64,000 bases of DNA from Magicicada septendecula (lineage: Eukaryota; Arthropoda; Insecta; Hemiptera; Cicadidae). The translations under genes and the position numbers were made by a program. Position 1 is the first letter of the stretch; each line of letters begins with the position of its first letter. This document shows, in pieces, positions 1 to 13,169 of this stretch. The notes beneath the pieces are model-generated. The model had not been told where the DNA came from and did no database searches. It was given only the letters and a program-made list of their open reading frames with translations. Location of the stretch: positions 403,789,969 to 403,853,968 of the forward strand of contig CM068371.1 in assembly GCA_034769895.1 (NCBI GenBank), written 5' to 3'.

Positions 1-563
1 TCTTTTATAATACGACCCCTTACTACGTGATGACAAGGTGTGAAGCTTTATTGGTGTTAAACCTAAATCATCTAGAGCAGTGTTTGTTTGTGAGAGGGAT
101 ACATTTCTTGATTCTAATGAATCTAATTCAGTCATGAGTTTATCATCTGTTTCATTCTCACTGACTTTTATTTTATTTTTTCTTCACAAAAGTTGCGGCA
201 TGTTGAACAGAGCTTTTGCCCAGGTTTTATGTAAATATTTTTTGCTATCAATTGTTTTGAAAAACTTAAACTTACACTTCTCAACGATTTTTTAATAGGC
301 TTTTTGTGTTTTTTTAACGGGTCTACATAGATTGTTTGATACTTTTCAAATACGTATAAAAAGTAGAAGCTGTGATGAGAACAGATATTTTTAAATTCAC
401 ACAAATTAATTCCAGATCTAAGGCGAATCAAATCTTTTTCTTCGTCACTTAATTCAGAAACACATTGTAACTTTTTTGAAGGTATGTATATTGTTTGGAA
501 ACAGTCGGATTTTTTAAATAGTCCAATGCTACAGGCTTGAATATCTGCCATGCTGTTTTGCAT
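1..563 (-). pseudogene. Cys-rich protein fragment, frameshifted, runs off the window
   Basis: A minus-strand frame is open from 563 to 168 (131 residues) and then continues in another frame from about 155 to the window edge. The second part reads VSENETDD, then an acidic/serine stretch, then LGLTPIKLH. The switch lies in the A-rich run at about 150-168, so a small indel probably broke the frame. Visible features are CSIGLF near the start, a C-x(5)-C-x-H-H motif (CEFKNICSHH), a basic DPLKKHKKPIKKSLR segment and a CSTCRNFC cysteine cluster, together looking like a metal-binding module. I do not recognise the family by name. The layout resembles uncharacterised, repeated, probably transposon-associated proteins of arthropods, but that is inference. 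No flanking intron signals were resolved. Confidence 0.45.
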
Positions 564-3500
564 ACTTCACAGCATGTTATGAAAAATTTTTTAAGTATTA
601 TTCTTCATATAATACTTCCAAAATATTTTAGTTATTGAAGCAAAACATTTATAAAAAAATAATAGTGATATATTATTTTTAGTAATTAGCAAAAAAAAGG
701 GAGTACTTATAAGAGGGTTTTAAACTGTAAACAAACTGCCAGTACTTACAGATTCAACTGAATTATTGTTAAAAAAAACATCCATGCCCTACTTGTACAC
801 TCAAATTTACCTTTTCTTCAAAACACAAAGTAAACAAAATAAGTTTATATTCACACGAATTTAAATTATCTTCAAAACCCAAAGTAAATTTAAAAAAGTT
901 TATATTATTACTGCCTCAATAACACTTAACTTAAAAACTTTAGACAATCTTTAACTAGGAAACAATTAGTCACTGTAGGGTATGTTCTCACTTAATGAAA
1001 GATAGGAACAACTGCACTAATTCAACTGTAGTGAGGAGCATGTCACCACAGGAAAGAGCCTGTTGAGACAGGCTTGGTGAGTCATGTAAATTATCAGCAG
1101 CACAGCTGAGCTGCTGATAATTCACCAAATCAGAGTACTGAGATTAAAATCTGAGTACTGAGCTTTTAAATATTACTTTTAGTTACCCTCATTATTACAT
1201 TTCAAACTTACTAGTATATCTTTGAGTTGTTTTTATGCAGTAGGTACTGTAAGACTTTCTCCTAATGTTTATAAGTTTGTAAAAGTTATAAAAAATAAAA
1301 AGCAAACTAAATTTTAACTTTCCCACGGACTACCTATTTAAAAGCAGTATAGTATTTTTAGATAGGCCTATATAGTTCTTTATTTTGTATTTAATTAAAC
1401 ATGTTAAAAAGCCAACTAAATTTTTTAATTATCTAATAGCCTATATATTTAAGAGTATTTTAAAACAAATTTGAGCATTCTATCATGTCTGAGACTCTAG
1501 ATATTGTGGTTTTTGTAAAATAAAACACCCGTTTCTAAAATTTCTAAAAAAGTATATTTAAATATTTTTAGTTTTTTGAGGGATTGAAATAGGTTAATAA
1601 GAGCATTTTTCGCTGCTTTTAGGTATAACACACAAACTTCCTGCAAAATTTCATGATGATATCTTGAATAGTTTTCAAGAAAAATATTTTTAAATTTGTG
1701 AGTGCACGTTAAAGGCACGATTTCCGAGGCTTCGGATAGCGCCAAATTAAAAAAACTAAAAAATTAATAAAAAAAACTATAAATGATAGAGCAAAAAAAA
1801 TTTTTCAGGTGTTATCAGGATAGTAATAGAATAAATTGTGCCAAGTTACATCAAAATCTGAGGAGGTGGGTGTCAAATTACTCTGACACGGGTTACTTTG
1901 ATTTAGAAGCGGGACTGTACCAGTTTATTAGTGCTTGAAAATTTGAGTAAAGCATCTGATTATGTGTATTAGTACTGAATGTAATTACCAGTATATTTAC
2001 CTTAACCAATAAAAAAGAAATAAGACCACATAATTCCACAACTGATTTGGCTCTGAACTAAATTACTTTGGTAACATTCTGTTGGTCATTTCAACTAAGT
2101 AGCTTTAGTGTCAGTTTGCATAAGTTGGTAATGCCTAACAATTGTGCCTCCTTCAAATGATGTTTTAAAGCAATATAGCAACCATAAACAAATATATTTG
2201 TGTACACAATACTTGACTTACAAATAGTTGTGCTCAGTCTCCAATAATGGTGGAGAAAATTGTATTTAATATGTTGGGCAATTATATTAATTGTCTGATG
2301 CTATATTATTTGAACACACTGGTAAAAATCATAGCATTCAGCTATTCGAAAAATATTATGCAAATTTCAAGTTGTAGAACTTTAGACTTGACATTGCTTC
2401 TGGTCGTGTATGTTACTGTAAGCAGAATGCTATTGACTTGTTAGAACTCAAATATTTGTATATGATACATTCATACATGTTCTAAATATTTTACTTGTAT
2501 ACAGTGTGTATTAAAAAAAAAATCGGAATTTTTTTAGGGAACCAGTCCTAACAGTTTACAGGAAGAATTCATCTGCACGTGACCTGTTGTGTAACTCTAG
2601 ACTGGATCATCTGACAGTAAGTAATCAGTTGTCTACTGTTTGTTGACTTGTTGTGTGTTACAATGTGTGTGTGTGTGGGTTATAAACTTTCAAATTGAGG
2701 GGTTGCGTATTGCAGTGTTCTTTATATATTGTTTGTTTATTGTTGTTTGCAGAAGCGGTATCGTGGCTGGAAACTCTGCAAGGAGCAGGCAGACTCTCTC
2801 TCTTTCTCTATATATGTACTGTAGTGATCGATCTGATTGGACACCATTGTGCTACTTCCATTTTATTTGTGTCTACACTGCCTCATTTTGTACATTTGAA
2901 AGATAAGAAGTTATTTCCATTTGTGCTGTATGGTTTTGTGTGTGAGTGTGCTTGTGGCAGTGAAATCCATAACAAGGCTACAGAGTGGACCTCTGTAGTC
3001 TGGATTTTGTCATATATTCCATTCGCCCTTCCTCCTATTGAATTGTAAAAGTTATGCAAACGTATCTTTCAGTGTTGCTGCTCAACTACATGGGGAAGTT
3101 TATGTTGTGCAACATGGTTTGCAAGCCCTGCGTTGACAGATATCCTGTTGCATGTACCAGACGTGTCCATGCACACTTGCGCATACACATACACACATTT
3201 TGGGGTAATAATGGTTTATAATGTATGGAAATGGCATTCACAAAAATAGTTCTTTGAATGGGTATTAACATAATTAGAGTGGGGTTTGTCTGGTTTTGAT
3301 TCGCTCATTGAAGGTGATTAGATGAGAACATAAGCTGTAGTTATTGTATATAAAAAATTTATGGCGTAAGATGAAAATATCATGAAGGAATTTTTTATTG
3401 TAGATTGGTATGCTTTAAATATTTGTTGTATTAAAAATTTTACATTCAATTTTGAACATCAGTGTATAGTACTTTAAAAGATGTGTTATACAAATTAGAA

Positions 3501-6500
3501 AAAATATTAATCAAACGTACTGTAGTGTAATAATGTCTTAAGACACAAACACACTCACACATGTCAGCCTAAAGTATTTTTTAATATTAAGTACAGAAAT
3601 ATTACATGTTGGATTAATGCTTTATGTGATTTGTAGCTTTTTCAACTCTTGTCAAGATAATAAGCAGGATAATATGAATAACAGTTGTTGGGATAATTTT
3701 TGGTAATTAGTTTAGAAATTTATTGTTATGGGATTGGTTTGGGAGTCCTTTTACTTTGCTTTTATGTACTCATTTCGGTCTCAATAGCGTGTTCATGCCT
3801 TCATTATGTACATGGTTAATTTGATCCAGATTTACTAGAGTTGAAAAAGCTTCTGAAAAATGAAAAAAATTTAGGTTCAAAATAAAACAAAAATATAAAT
3901 AAAAATCAATTCATTGATATTACCTTAAGATTTGTATAGGAAGAGTTGTAAATTGCATGTAGAATCAATAGGGATTTTATTTATTGTATACATAATATAT
4001 TTTGGAATGTGTTGCAATTGAATAGGAATGTAGTGAAAAAACATATAAATTAAATTGTATAAAGTCTACTGCCAATGAAATGTGTAACAAACAGTTAAAG
4101 TGAGTTTTTGTACGATGTGTTGCAGGCTATGAAACCAACTAGTTACTGTTCAGCAGTTATGTGTTGGTGCCACTGTGCAATGTAAGATTTTATTTTATAA
4201 TACGTTTGACAGTTATAGAAATCACTCGTATAAGTTAGTCTTCCTGCATTTTTTAATTTTTACAATTATAAAACACTATTTTACCAGGTCATTTATATAA
4301 TTTTACATTACTGAATGAGCGATGTGGGTATTTTATGCATGCTTGTGTGATTGCCGTGTGTTTTTAAATTGTGTTGATACATGTTGTTTTTAAATTTTCA
4401 TTAATAAATTATTTTAATGTTTAAAAACACTAATGTTTAAAGCACATTAATGGTTTACAAAAAATTTCTAACTGTAAGAAAAAGTATAAATAACAGTTAA
4501 TTCAGTTTTTAATTATATTTTTACATTTGATTTTGAGACTGCCAAATCATTATTTTTGTATTTGATTTTCCAGATGCCTAACATAATAGCACTGTTTCTG
4601 TGTAGTTAAATTAGTATTTTCAGTGTGTAGGTTTTGTTGTATATTTTACTATAATATTCTTGGATCATTTTGTACAGTGTTTCCTGTCTTTCACTTTTCT
4701 GGCACTTGTGAGAATCGTCTTTTCACTTGTACGCATTAATATGAAAATATTGAAGTAAATATTGACAAAATATAAAATAGATAATTACTTAATATTATTA
4801 CTAAGAAACGTACAAAAAGATTATGTAGTTAGGCAAAGCATAAAAAAGACGTGCTCTCTTGAAAACAAAAGATTACAAGAGTGCTCTGCTGACATCTGGC
4901 AAGTAGAATACAAACACTGAGTGGTTTGAAAAAAGTATATTAATTTTGAAAAACCATAAATTGGTCATTATTAAATGTATTTAACTTATGATTTTACTCC
5001 CTTAGTTTTAATTTTTACAAAATAATGTATTCAGTAACGGCTAGGTTATTGTGGTTTCTTTATTATGTTGTATTAATTTGTGTATAGCATTTATATTGTG
5101 TTATGTTTTTGGTTTATAACTACTGTTTACTGTTTCAGGTAATTTAGTTGTTTCTTATTTCAAAGTAAACATAACATTCTGATAACGATGCTTAAATCAC
5201 TGGGCTCTCATATTCACCTGGCATGTTTATAAATGTGTGTTTAAAAATTTTGTTGTGGTACATGATATGGGTAAATGATCTGTGCACCAATACACTCCTG
5301 TTATCTGTGATAATTGGAAAAAACATTAATAGTATAGCCATATAAAAAAACACGTTCTTCAGTTCCTGTACAAATAGGTCCATTGGAAGTGCGGTAAAGT
5401 AAAATGTTCTGTTGGTATTTGTAAGTAGAATTTTTATTTGGAAACATTAAAATTTTATTAAAGATATATTTATCAGTTTTGTGTATTGTATTTCTGTAAT
5501 AAATAATTTTTTTTAATTATGAAGTAGAATATTTATAAAATAAACAATTCTTCAATATCCATTACAATTTTTAATTGTAGTACAAATGTCTTATACAAAT
5601 TAATAAAGAAAATTGTAGTTACAGTATCAACCAGTTGATATCAACTGGGTTTTCTGCCTAATTTTTCTTTGGTTTATTGATAAAATAATAAACAATTTTG
5701 TATTTCAAAAGAGGTTCTGGAATGTATATGTTTTAATAATCATTACAGTTATTACAAACATAATGGCTGGACTGGAGGATCCAGCCAACTAGAGTGAATG
5801 TACAAGGCTTACTAGCTGGTAAAATTATATGCAAGTGAGGCATTGTACTAATGATGTTAGAATCATTTCATCACAGAAGAGCACTCTCCAGTTAATTAAA
5901 GGGCATACTTCTGTCTTGTTTATATTTTGTACTGTTCACTCATTTGTCACAGCTCTCTTTACCTTAATAACTCTCAACTATGGCTATAGAAAAACAGTCA
6001 TGAATTTTATTTTATATGTAAGAAATTTTGCAAATGCATTTTCACTGGCTCCTTTGAATCAGTGGTATGCAGATTAATAACGTTGAAGAAGCCACAAAGA
6101 ACGAAATTCTGTATGTTGTGTGCCAAATTATAAGTTTCATACTTCGTTGTCTTTTATGTTAAAACTAATATAATATCCAGAGATGAAAATATTTAGACAT
6201 AATATTACAAAAAAAAAATATCAGTCAAAATCATCAGTCATCTTCCCATTAAAAACTGAACAAAGATAAGATGATTTTCAATTGTGCAGTATACTTGTAT
6301 TTGTATTTTGAGCTGTTAGAAGTAGTGACTATACAATTTTTTTTATCTACCTGTCTCATTAAAGAACGAGTCCACAATTTGTTAGCCAAAGGAGTAACTT
6401 CGTAAGTAGCTGAACTTGTAATTTAAATGGCCAGCCAAATTAATACTTTACCTGTACCTGCCAACTCTTACAATTATTACAATTTCTTTTTTCTTTTGTC

Positions 6501-8237
6501 AGACTTGCGTTAGTTTTTAGAATGAAGTTTATTGGCCAGTTGTAATGTGCAAGTCAGTGGTAGCGGAAGATTCATTCTTGATTTATGTGTTGCTAAATAC
6601 ACGAATCTTTGTTTAGTAGTTGTTGCTGGTTTTCTTTGTATAAAATTTTGCCAAAAATACACTATTGGAGACACAAAAATCAGAATCTTGTTGCACACAG
6701 AATTTCATTCCTGAATTGTTAGGATCCGTGTTGTGGAGTGGATTCAATATTAAATGTAGGATCCATGTTGATCTAAAGGCGTAATTAATGTAGGACAGTG
6801 TGTTAGATTTATTGTGTTGTTGTATATTGCTTGATATGATACTTTTGTAACCATACTGGGACTTTTGCATGAAAATCTTTGCTGTGAATTTTTTGTAGAT
6901 GAATACAATACTTGTGAGCAGTTTTTTCTACAAAATTTTTTGGTGTAATTATTGTGTTATTGCATTATATTATATGTGGGTTAAATGATTCTCATGTTTT
7001 TATAAAGTTTGCATACATAGGTCATGTTTGATGATTCTTAAAATCTTACATATTTTAATTTTAAAAAGTCGGCAGGTATGTACATCATAAGTAAAATTAA
7101 GGTCTTAATAAACTGAAATTAAATGAAACAAGAAGAAATTTGCAGTATAATTGATGGTCAGGGTTCAGTATAGATGGTCAGCATGCCATTTAAATTATAT
7201 AGTCCAATGGTGTCTGACTCAGTGCTGGCAACTTTGCAATGTATCTCAAACTTTTAGTTGCCCCAAAACAATATCCAAGCTTAGAAAGGAAGCAGTAAAC
7301 CCTTAAACATATTTTCTAAAACTAAACCTTGAAAACAGATTAATTTATAATTTCAAGAATCGTATGAAACCAGAAATTTGTATAGTATTAAATGTGATGT
7401 TTACTTGAGAATTTGTTTTGTGAAGTATGAAAGCTATCTGATTGAGTTATCAGCTCAGTTTTAATAGGATTATTACAATAGAGCCCACATTGTCTTGCTA
7501 GATATTGGTAAAATGAGCGACAGTAGACACATGCAGCATTATTATGTGTAATATGTAGGGACAATTTTCAATATTCCCATGATTAAAGTTGACTTTTTGG
7601 TACTGTATATATAAACATGTATATATTAAATTAAGTGATTTAGGTAGGTAGAGTTATGCAGTTATGTTTCGAACATATACACTATATTAACTCTAATGGC
7701 CAGTGGTAGCTACAATTTCTATTGAAAAGGAAAAAGGTTAACTTACTGTGACGTTTTTTTGAATTGATGGCTAAAAGTTAACAATGTTTTAGAACACAGT
7801 TGTTTCATAATTAATAAATTATATATAAAATGATTAGAGAAAACTTAATACAAGTTTCATTCGCAACAATTTTTTTTTTCATATTTCACTGTCATGCAAT
7901 TTTATATTGTATGATGTAATTGTCAAGAGTCGGTAGTTTTGCAGGATTATGATGTTTGTATGGCTGGGAGTGAGAAAATTTTGAAACACCAAATAAAACT
8001 TCAGTAACAATAATAAGGGAAAGCCCCAATCATGAGCAAAGCATTGCTGAATATTGAACTAAAAAAGTGTTAAAATACTTTCACTAAAAAAAATTAGCCT
8101 TTTTTAGCAGACGTCTTCACAAACATTATTTTCAGATTAGAGATAGGTTGATAAATAAGAGGGCACTGGATCTTGTTATATTTAAAAATTACAAAAAAAT
8201 CCTTCAAACTTACAAAATCAGTGTTTTTTGTGTCATA
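564..8237. other. AT-rich intergenic DNA, no supportable gene
   Basis: No ORF here has recognisable protein character; the short open frames are AT-biased chance frames. Small structures only: a 13-bp perfect inverted repeat with an 8-base loop at 1089-1122, and an 18-bp perfect palindrome at 5631-5648. The segment lies downstream of the Eogt 3' end. A 3' UTR of an unseen neighbour cannot be excluded. Confidence 0.6.
1089..1122. repeat. Perfect 13-bp stem hairpin
   Basis: AATTATCAGCAGC at 1089-1101 is the exact reverse complement of 1110-1122. The 8-base loop itself contains the palindrome CAGCTG. No TIR or target duplication marks it as a transposon end, so its function is unknown. Confidence 0.7.
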
Positions 8238-8587
8238 CGAGGAGGGACCCAAAAGGAACGAGAATTTTTCTTTGGCAGTTGGTAGAACGCTAGTTCTGAC
8301 TTCTCCCACTAGGTGCCTTCACTAGACACCATTTTGTATCAGTTGCCCTAGCGGCATTGTTGTGAAAACATTAATGTCTGCCATTAAATTAATTTAAAAA
8401 TCGCCGAAAACGTGAAACAGCGCTTACAAAAAATAGTCACACTGACCGCGCTAATGTTTCCACAACAATGCCGCTAGGGCAACTGATACAAAATGGTGTC
8501 TAGTGAAGGCACCTAGCGGGAGAAGTCGGAACTAGCGTTCTACCAACTGCCCGAGAAAAATTCTCGTTACTTTTAGGTCCCCCTACG
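8238..8587. mobile_element. Mariner-type MITE with long terminal inverted repeats
   Basis: Bases 8238 to about 8375 are an imperfect reverse complement of about 8455-8587. The left end starts CGAGGAGGGACCCAAAAGG and the inverted right end starts CGTAGGGGGACCTAAAAG. Both arms carry the same block (GGCAGTTGGTAGAACGCTAG). The element is flanked by TA at 8236-8237 and 8588-8589, as expected for Tc1/mariner integration. The roughly 80-bp centre is non-coding. At about 350 bp it can only be non-autonomous. The arms have diverged by several substitutions, so it is not recent. Confidence 0.75.
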
Positions 8588-10462
8588 TATGTGTGAATAT
8601 TTTTGGAAAACCAGTGAATTGCTAAGTTTGGTACTTATAATCATTTTTTAGATATAAAAATTAAACTGTACGTTGCATGATTAATATTTCATACCAAAGG
8701 CCAATGTCATACTGCGAAAGATAGACTTGCTTTTTAGTTGCCAGTTTGAAACATAAAAATAAAATAGTTTACATTCTTCTACTGCTGGCCAATTTGTGTG
8801 CGTGTGAGGGGGTTTGCACGCACGTACAATGTATGAACATATTGCTATTAGAAGTGGAAATGTATTTGGAGAAAATATTATTACCTGTGTGTGTATTCTA
8901 TATATTATGTAAACCATACTTGTCCATTTGGTGATACAGTTACTGGTCTATCACACTGTGGTCCATTAAAAATGCCAAGCAATTTATCACAAAATGACTC
9001 ACACTGTGAAAGTTAGACCATTATTTTTGTGTCAATTTTTTTATCATTCTTTTCATTCATTGTATGCAAAATTACATTTTAATATTGAAATTGTAATGTA
9101 TAATCGTTATACATGTTAATAAAAAATCATAGCATTGGTTGTGGTAGATTTCAAGATTGAAATTTTTAATTTTTTGTGGATCTTTCTTACAGGATTTTGG
9201 GCGCGTTATTAAGATGCAGTCAAGTAAACATTCTGAGCATGCTGAAATTGGTTGAGCATATCCATTACCAGTGTGCTTCTGCATAATTGCAGTTCTGGTA
9301 ACAAACAGAAGAGAGTGTGCAATTTAAATATTATGGAATAATACGGTTGATGAAAAATGCTATTTATAGTATACAAAGACTTATTCGTGTCAAACGTATG
9401 GGGTTCTTTTTATACATCTTGTAGTGATTTGTTAAGAATGTTTCAGTAATTCTACATTTCCTCTAGGTTAAAAAGGTAGACATGAAGTTGTCCCCATTAA
9501 TAGAGACTAGTTAATGTATTTACCAGTACTGCACCAGATATTTGAAAATAGGATAGTCCTCTATATAACACGGAAATCTGATTTGTATTCATGAATAATT
9601 GCATCAGCTGGTTGAATCTAATAAGCAGAGTTGAGTAAATAGGTATGAAATCAGACTACTAGTAGAGTAGTTAAAAGTAGAAACAAACTAATTGATCTAA
9701 AATGTCAGCAGTACTTTTAGAAGAAAATATTGAGAATAAAATAAAAACTCTGAATAAAATTGATAGATGATTTTTAACAGTTGAAGATAGTGAAAGACAT
9801 TTACTAGTCTCTTGGTAGAAATCTAAAATCTACTTACCCTAGTATTATTTAAAGAATGGTTCTGACACATATGTTGCTGGTATTTGTCATCTTACACACT
9901 GTAATGAAAAATATTGATGCCATAAACTCTCTTTATCAACTGATAAAGTGGAATTCACTCGTCTTAATGTATTCAGTCCTAAACATAGATTATTTATAAA
10001 AACAGACTGTTTATAACAAAAGGTAATTAGGTTTTGTTGTTGCTGAACTCAGTATGCTCATGTAACAGTCATTTTTTTTATTTTATGGCTATTGCTGGGG
10101 AGTGGCTGAAATTCCTCCTCCCAATTAGTCATTGTTACTATTGTTGTAGGGTCACTTACGACAGTGGCAGCATTGCATATAACTGAGATAACACTGTGAT
10201 GAAGCAATGTTATTTTGGTTACCACCCCCTCCACAAATGTCAAATCCATTCTGTAAATAATACAGGATCATGGGCACAGTATAAACATAAACACTTATAA
10301 CAATTTACCTAAACTGTAAAATGTAATTTTATAAATACGTTTTAATCTGTGAAGTGCATGATTTGACAAAAAAAATAATGGTAATATTAAGTTATAGGCA
10401 TTTCCATTTTGTTATATTTATGTTGTCTACAAAACATGACTGTATACAATCCATATTGCAGT
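8588..10462. other. AT-rich intergenic DNA, nothing recognised
   Basis: Short AT-biased frames only. No repeat ends, RNA genes or conserved coding stretches were seen. Confidence 0.5.
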
Positions 10463-11155
10463 CAGTGGCGAAGTTACATTGAGGCAATGCCTACCCTAAA
10501 AAATTCTGTAGAATAAAAATTATAAATACGTATGAACTACATAACATAAAGATTATACATTGTTACCGCGACTGTCAAATTTATTAGGCCGAAACGTGCT
10601 TTACTGAGCGACCGCTAGATGGTGACAGGTGAGACTCGGCATAGCTCGTTTAAAGCGAATGAGGCAACCTGAACTTACCTCAGCGTTTTTTGTATACATC
10701 GTATGTAAGCAGTGTGCCGGAGTGATAGGGAAGTGAAGGGAGGGGGGATTGTCCCGTGCTGTACACATAGAGCGTTGAGGCATGCCTCACTTCTGTGGTC
10801 CAAACATTCAAGTTAAAGCGTGCTGTGTTGTTTATAAGTGTGTTTATTTTATGCGGTTATTAAAAGTGTCCCTGTTATTCCGCTGAACTAACAGATGATC
10901 AAGATTGATATTTGAATTATTTGTAACATTAAACATATATATATATCCATTAACATTAAGACATGAGTTCCACTGTTACACCAACCTGTAGATTCCCTGC
11001 TAGTAAAATTCTTACGGCTGTTTGTGGAACCATTCGCTTACAGCACACTCTACCTCAGCGTCCGATTTGAACCACCATCCTTTTAGTGATTCCTTAAAAA
11101 AAATTTAAGATAAGATTTTTGCCTACCCATTCATTAACTACTAGCTTCGCCACTG
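10463..11155. mobile_element. hAT-type non-autonomous element (693 bp)
   Basis: The left end reads CAGTGGCGAAG and the right end is its inverse, CTTCGCCACTG. Subterminal ATGCCTACCC and TGCCTACCC blocks are similar. A perfect 8-bp target duplication, ATTGCAGT, occupies 10455-10462 and 11156-11163. Eight-bp duplications with CAGTGGCG-type termini are typical of the hAT superfamily. No transposase domain is present inside; a 60-codon minus frame at 10601-10783 has no recognisable motif. It should therefore need a transposase supplied in trans. Confidence 0.85.
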
Positions 11156-12023
11156 ATTGCAGTTTATATTGTTGTGTTCCAATGTTCTGAAGTATAGCAA
11201 AGTTGAATTATAAGGCAGGCAGATCTCGTGAAGTGTGTATAGAGAATTGGTAAACCAGATTGTGTCCAGCCGTGTTCAGTAGTTATGAAAAGATTTTCTA
11301 CTGAAAAAACTTTACATCGTCTAAAGTTTATTTCTATGAAAATATTACAAACAAATGAATATTTATTTCATAAATGTTTATATTGTTTATTTTTTGTTAT
11401 TGATATTTTTAAATGGTTGCATTTTCATTTTTAATATCGATGAGGTATTTTTGTTATTACTTTGAATTATACATGAATTATTCAAATGAATTTTACTGTA
11501 TAGACATAACATGTGTTTTGCTCTTTCTTTTAGTTGGTTTCAGCTGTAATGATTATTTTTTAGTTTATAGTAATATAGTTTTACATAAAAGAGATTATGA
11601 ATTTGAAGCTGTCCTTAACTTATTTTTTTATTGGTTAATTGTTGTGATATTTTGTATAGGTGATAGAGAAAAATTTGGTATGAAGAGTATACATAAAATT
11701 ATATATTTATTTAACAGACAGCAGTTGGAGACCCTACTTTAGTGTTCTTTTGCGTGTGTATTGTGTTCCTATTCATTACATGGTCTTCTATATAATATTT
11801 TCATATAGTGAATTTTAAGAGCTCGAAGTTTAGAGTTTAAGTAGGATTTTGAGTTCAAATTTTATTTGTTTAATTTCATCAAAATGTTACAACCGTAAGA
11901 GTAATTATAGACTCAGTGAAGGGAAGAGAATTCAGATAACTGAGGAATAAGGAAAGGTTTATGTGTATGTATGGTTTTGGTGTATTATAAATATTTATGA
12001 CATTTGGGGTGGAGTGTCACTGG
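11156..12023. other. AT-rich spacer between two hAT elements
   Basis: It holds a 109-codon plus-strand frame (11413-11742) rich in F, I, L and Y with no domain or homology I recognise. I regard that frame as chance in AT-rich DNA. Confidence 0.5.
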
Positions 12024-13161
12024 CAGTGGCGGCTGGTGTATGGTTGCAGTGTTGCACAACCACAAATATAGAATAACTAAACTGTACAATTATATACGAA
12101 AACATTAAGCAGTTAAAAGTGTCATCTATTTCAACGGAAACTTGTTAGTTTATATGTGGCTAAGTTCACGTATCAATTCAGATGTGGTGTGCAGACCGGT
12201 GGTTGTATACCGGTTGCAACTTCAGGACTAAATGGCAGAGGTTACTACACAAACATATGGAATGACTTCATAATGCCCCAATGCTTCATATGTGAGCTCA
12301 GTGGTTACAAAGCTTTCGCAACGCTCCAGTAGGAGCGATGTAGTGCATCCTTGTGTCATGAAATCACCTGTGTTCAGTATAATGTTTACGTTAGTTGAAG
12401 GTAAACATTACCTGTTGTTTGAGTTGTAAAATAGGAATAATTTTTTATAACTGTTTGTGAAAGTAAGTGCCAATCAACTATGTATTAATTAATGTGTGTT
12501 AAGTATTATTTTTGTCTTTGTTTAGTGCTGCTGTGTGGTTTCACACCACGTGTAGTATTGTAAAACGAGCCTCCAGGTGGTCTAGTGGTTAACGCGGGCG
12601 ATTGATGCGCTCGTGGTCCCGGGTTCAATTCCCGGCAGAGGTTCCGTACGGCGTGCACTCAGCGTCGTGAGGCAAACTGAGTAGGCGCTGAGATAACAGC
12701 GCCGCCTCCTGGCTGTGAATACCGCAACTAGCGGCTGGTGGCGCGTATTACTAGCCATACACCGTCATACTAACACAAAAAGCTGTGCGGTACGCCTTGG
12801 TCCTTAACGGACTGTTGAGCGGAGGATTTTTTGTAGTGTTGTAAAAACCACAGTACTGTTTAATTTTTGCCTTTCGCTGCATCTTTAGTATCTGGTAATT
12901 GCAAATTTAGTTAGTGATGCTTTTAGCAACCATTCATGAGTGTGTGGGAACATGGCATAGGTAGACATACCTACAGAAGTGAGGTCATTGCATTATCATT
13001 GGCAGCTTTCTTTTTTTATTTTCGATATGACAGCACTATGTATGATGCAGATGTGTAGGTTTGCCTACTGTTTAAATAATGTGTTCTTTGGACCCCCCCC
13101 CCCCCCCCGCCTACCAAACAACTATGCAACCACCAAAATTTGGAACCACCAGCCGCCACTG
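12024..13161. mobile_element. hAT-type non-autonomous element hosting a SINE
   Basis: The left terminus CAGTGGCGGCTGGTG is matched exactly by the inverted right terminus CACCAGCCGCCACTG. The flanking 8-mers are GTCACTGG (12016-12023) and GTCAGTGG (13162-13169), a 7/8 target duplication. The right end carries a long C-run (about 13087-13108) just inside the TIR, a habit shared with other hAT-like ends in this window. No transposase is encoded. A tRNA-derived SINE (12566-12831) has inserted inside, so this element is the older of the two. Confidence 0.85.
12566..12831 (+). mobile_element. tRNA-derived SINE
   Basis: The 5' head (12569 to about 12643) looks like a tRNA. It has an A-box-like TGGTCTAGTGGTTA, a B box GGTTCAATTCC, and acceptor-like CCTC pairing with GAGG. 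A roughly 180-bp unrelated body follows, ending in a short T-rich run. The 15-bp flanks TGTAGTATTGTAAAA (12551-12565) and TGTAGTGTTGTAAAA (12832-12846) differ at one base, which is a classic LINE-mediated target duplication. It is not a functional tRNA gene: the body and duplication show retroposition. Transcription would be by RNA polymerase III from the internal boxes. Confidence 0.85.
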
Positions 13162-13169
13162 GTCAGTGG

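Noticed and set aside
11413..11742. 109-codon plus-strand ORF
   Set aside because: Low-complexity F/I/L/Y-rich translation of AT-rich DNA, no recognised motif and no splice context.
12569..12643. A functional tRNA gene
   Set aside because: The A and B boxes are present, but the fold is imperfect and the unit continues into a 180-bp body flanked by 15-bp duplications: it is a SINE head.
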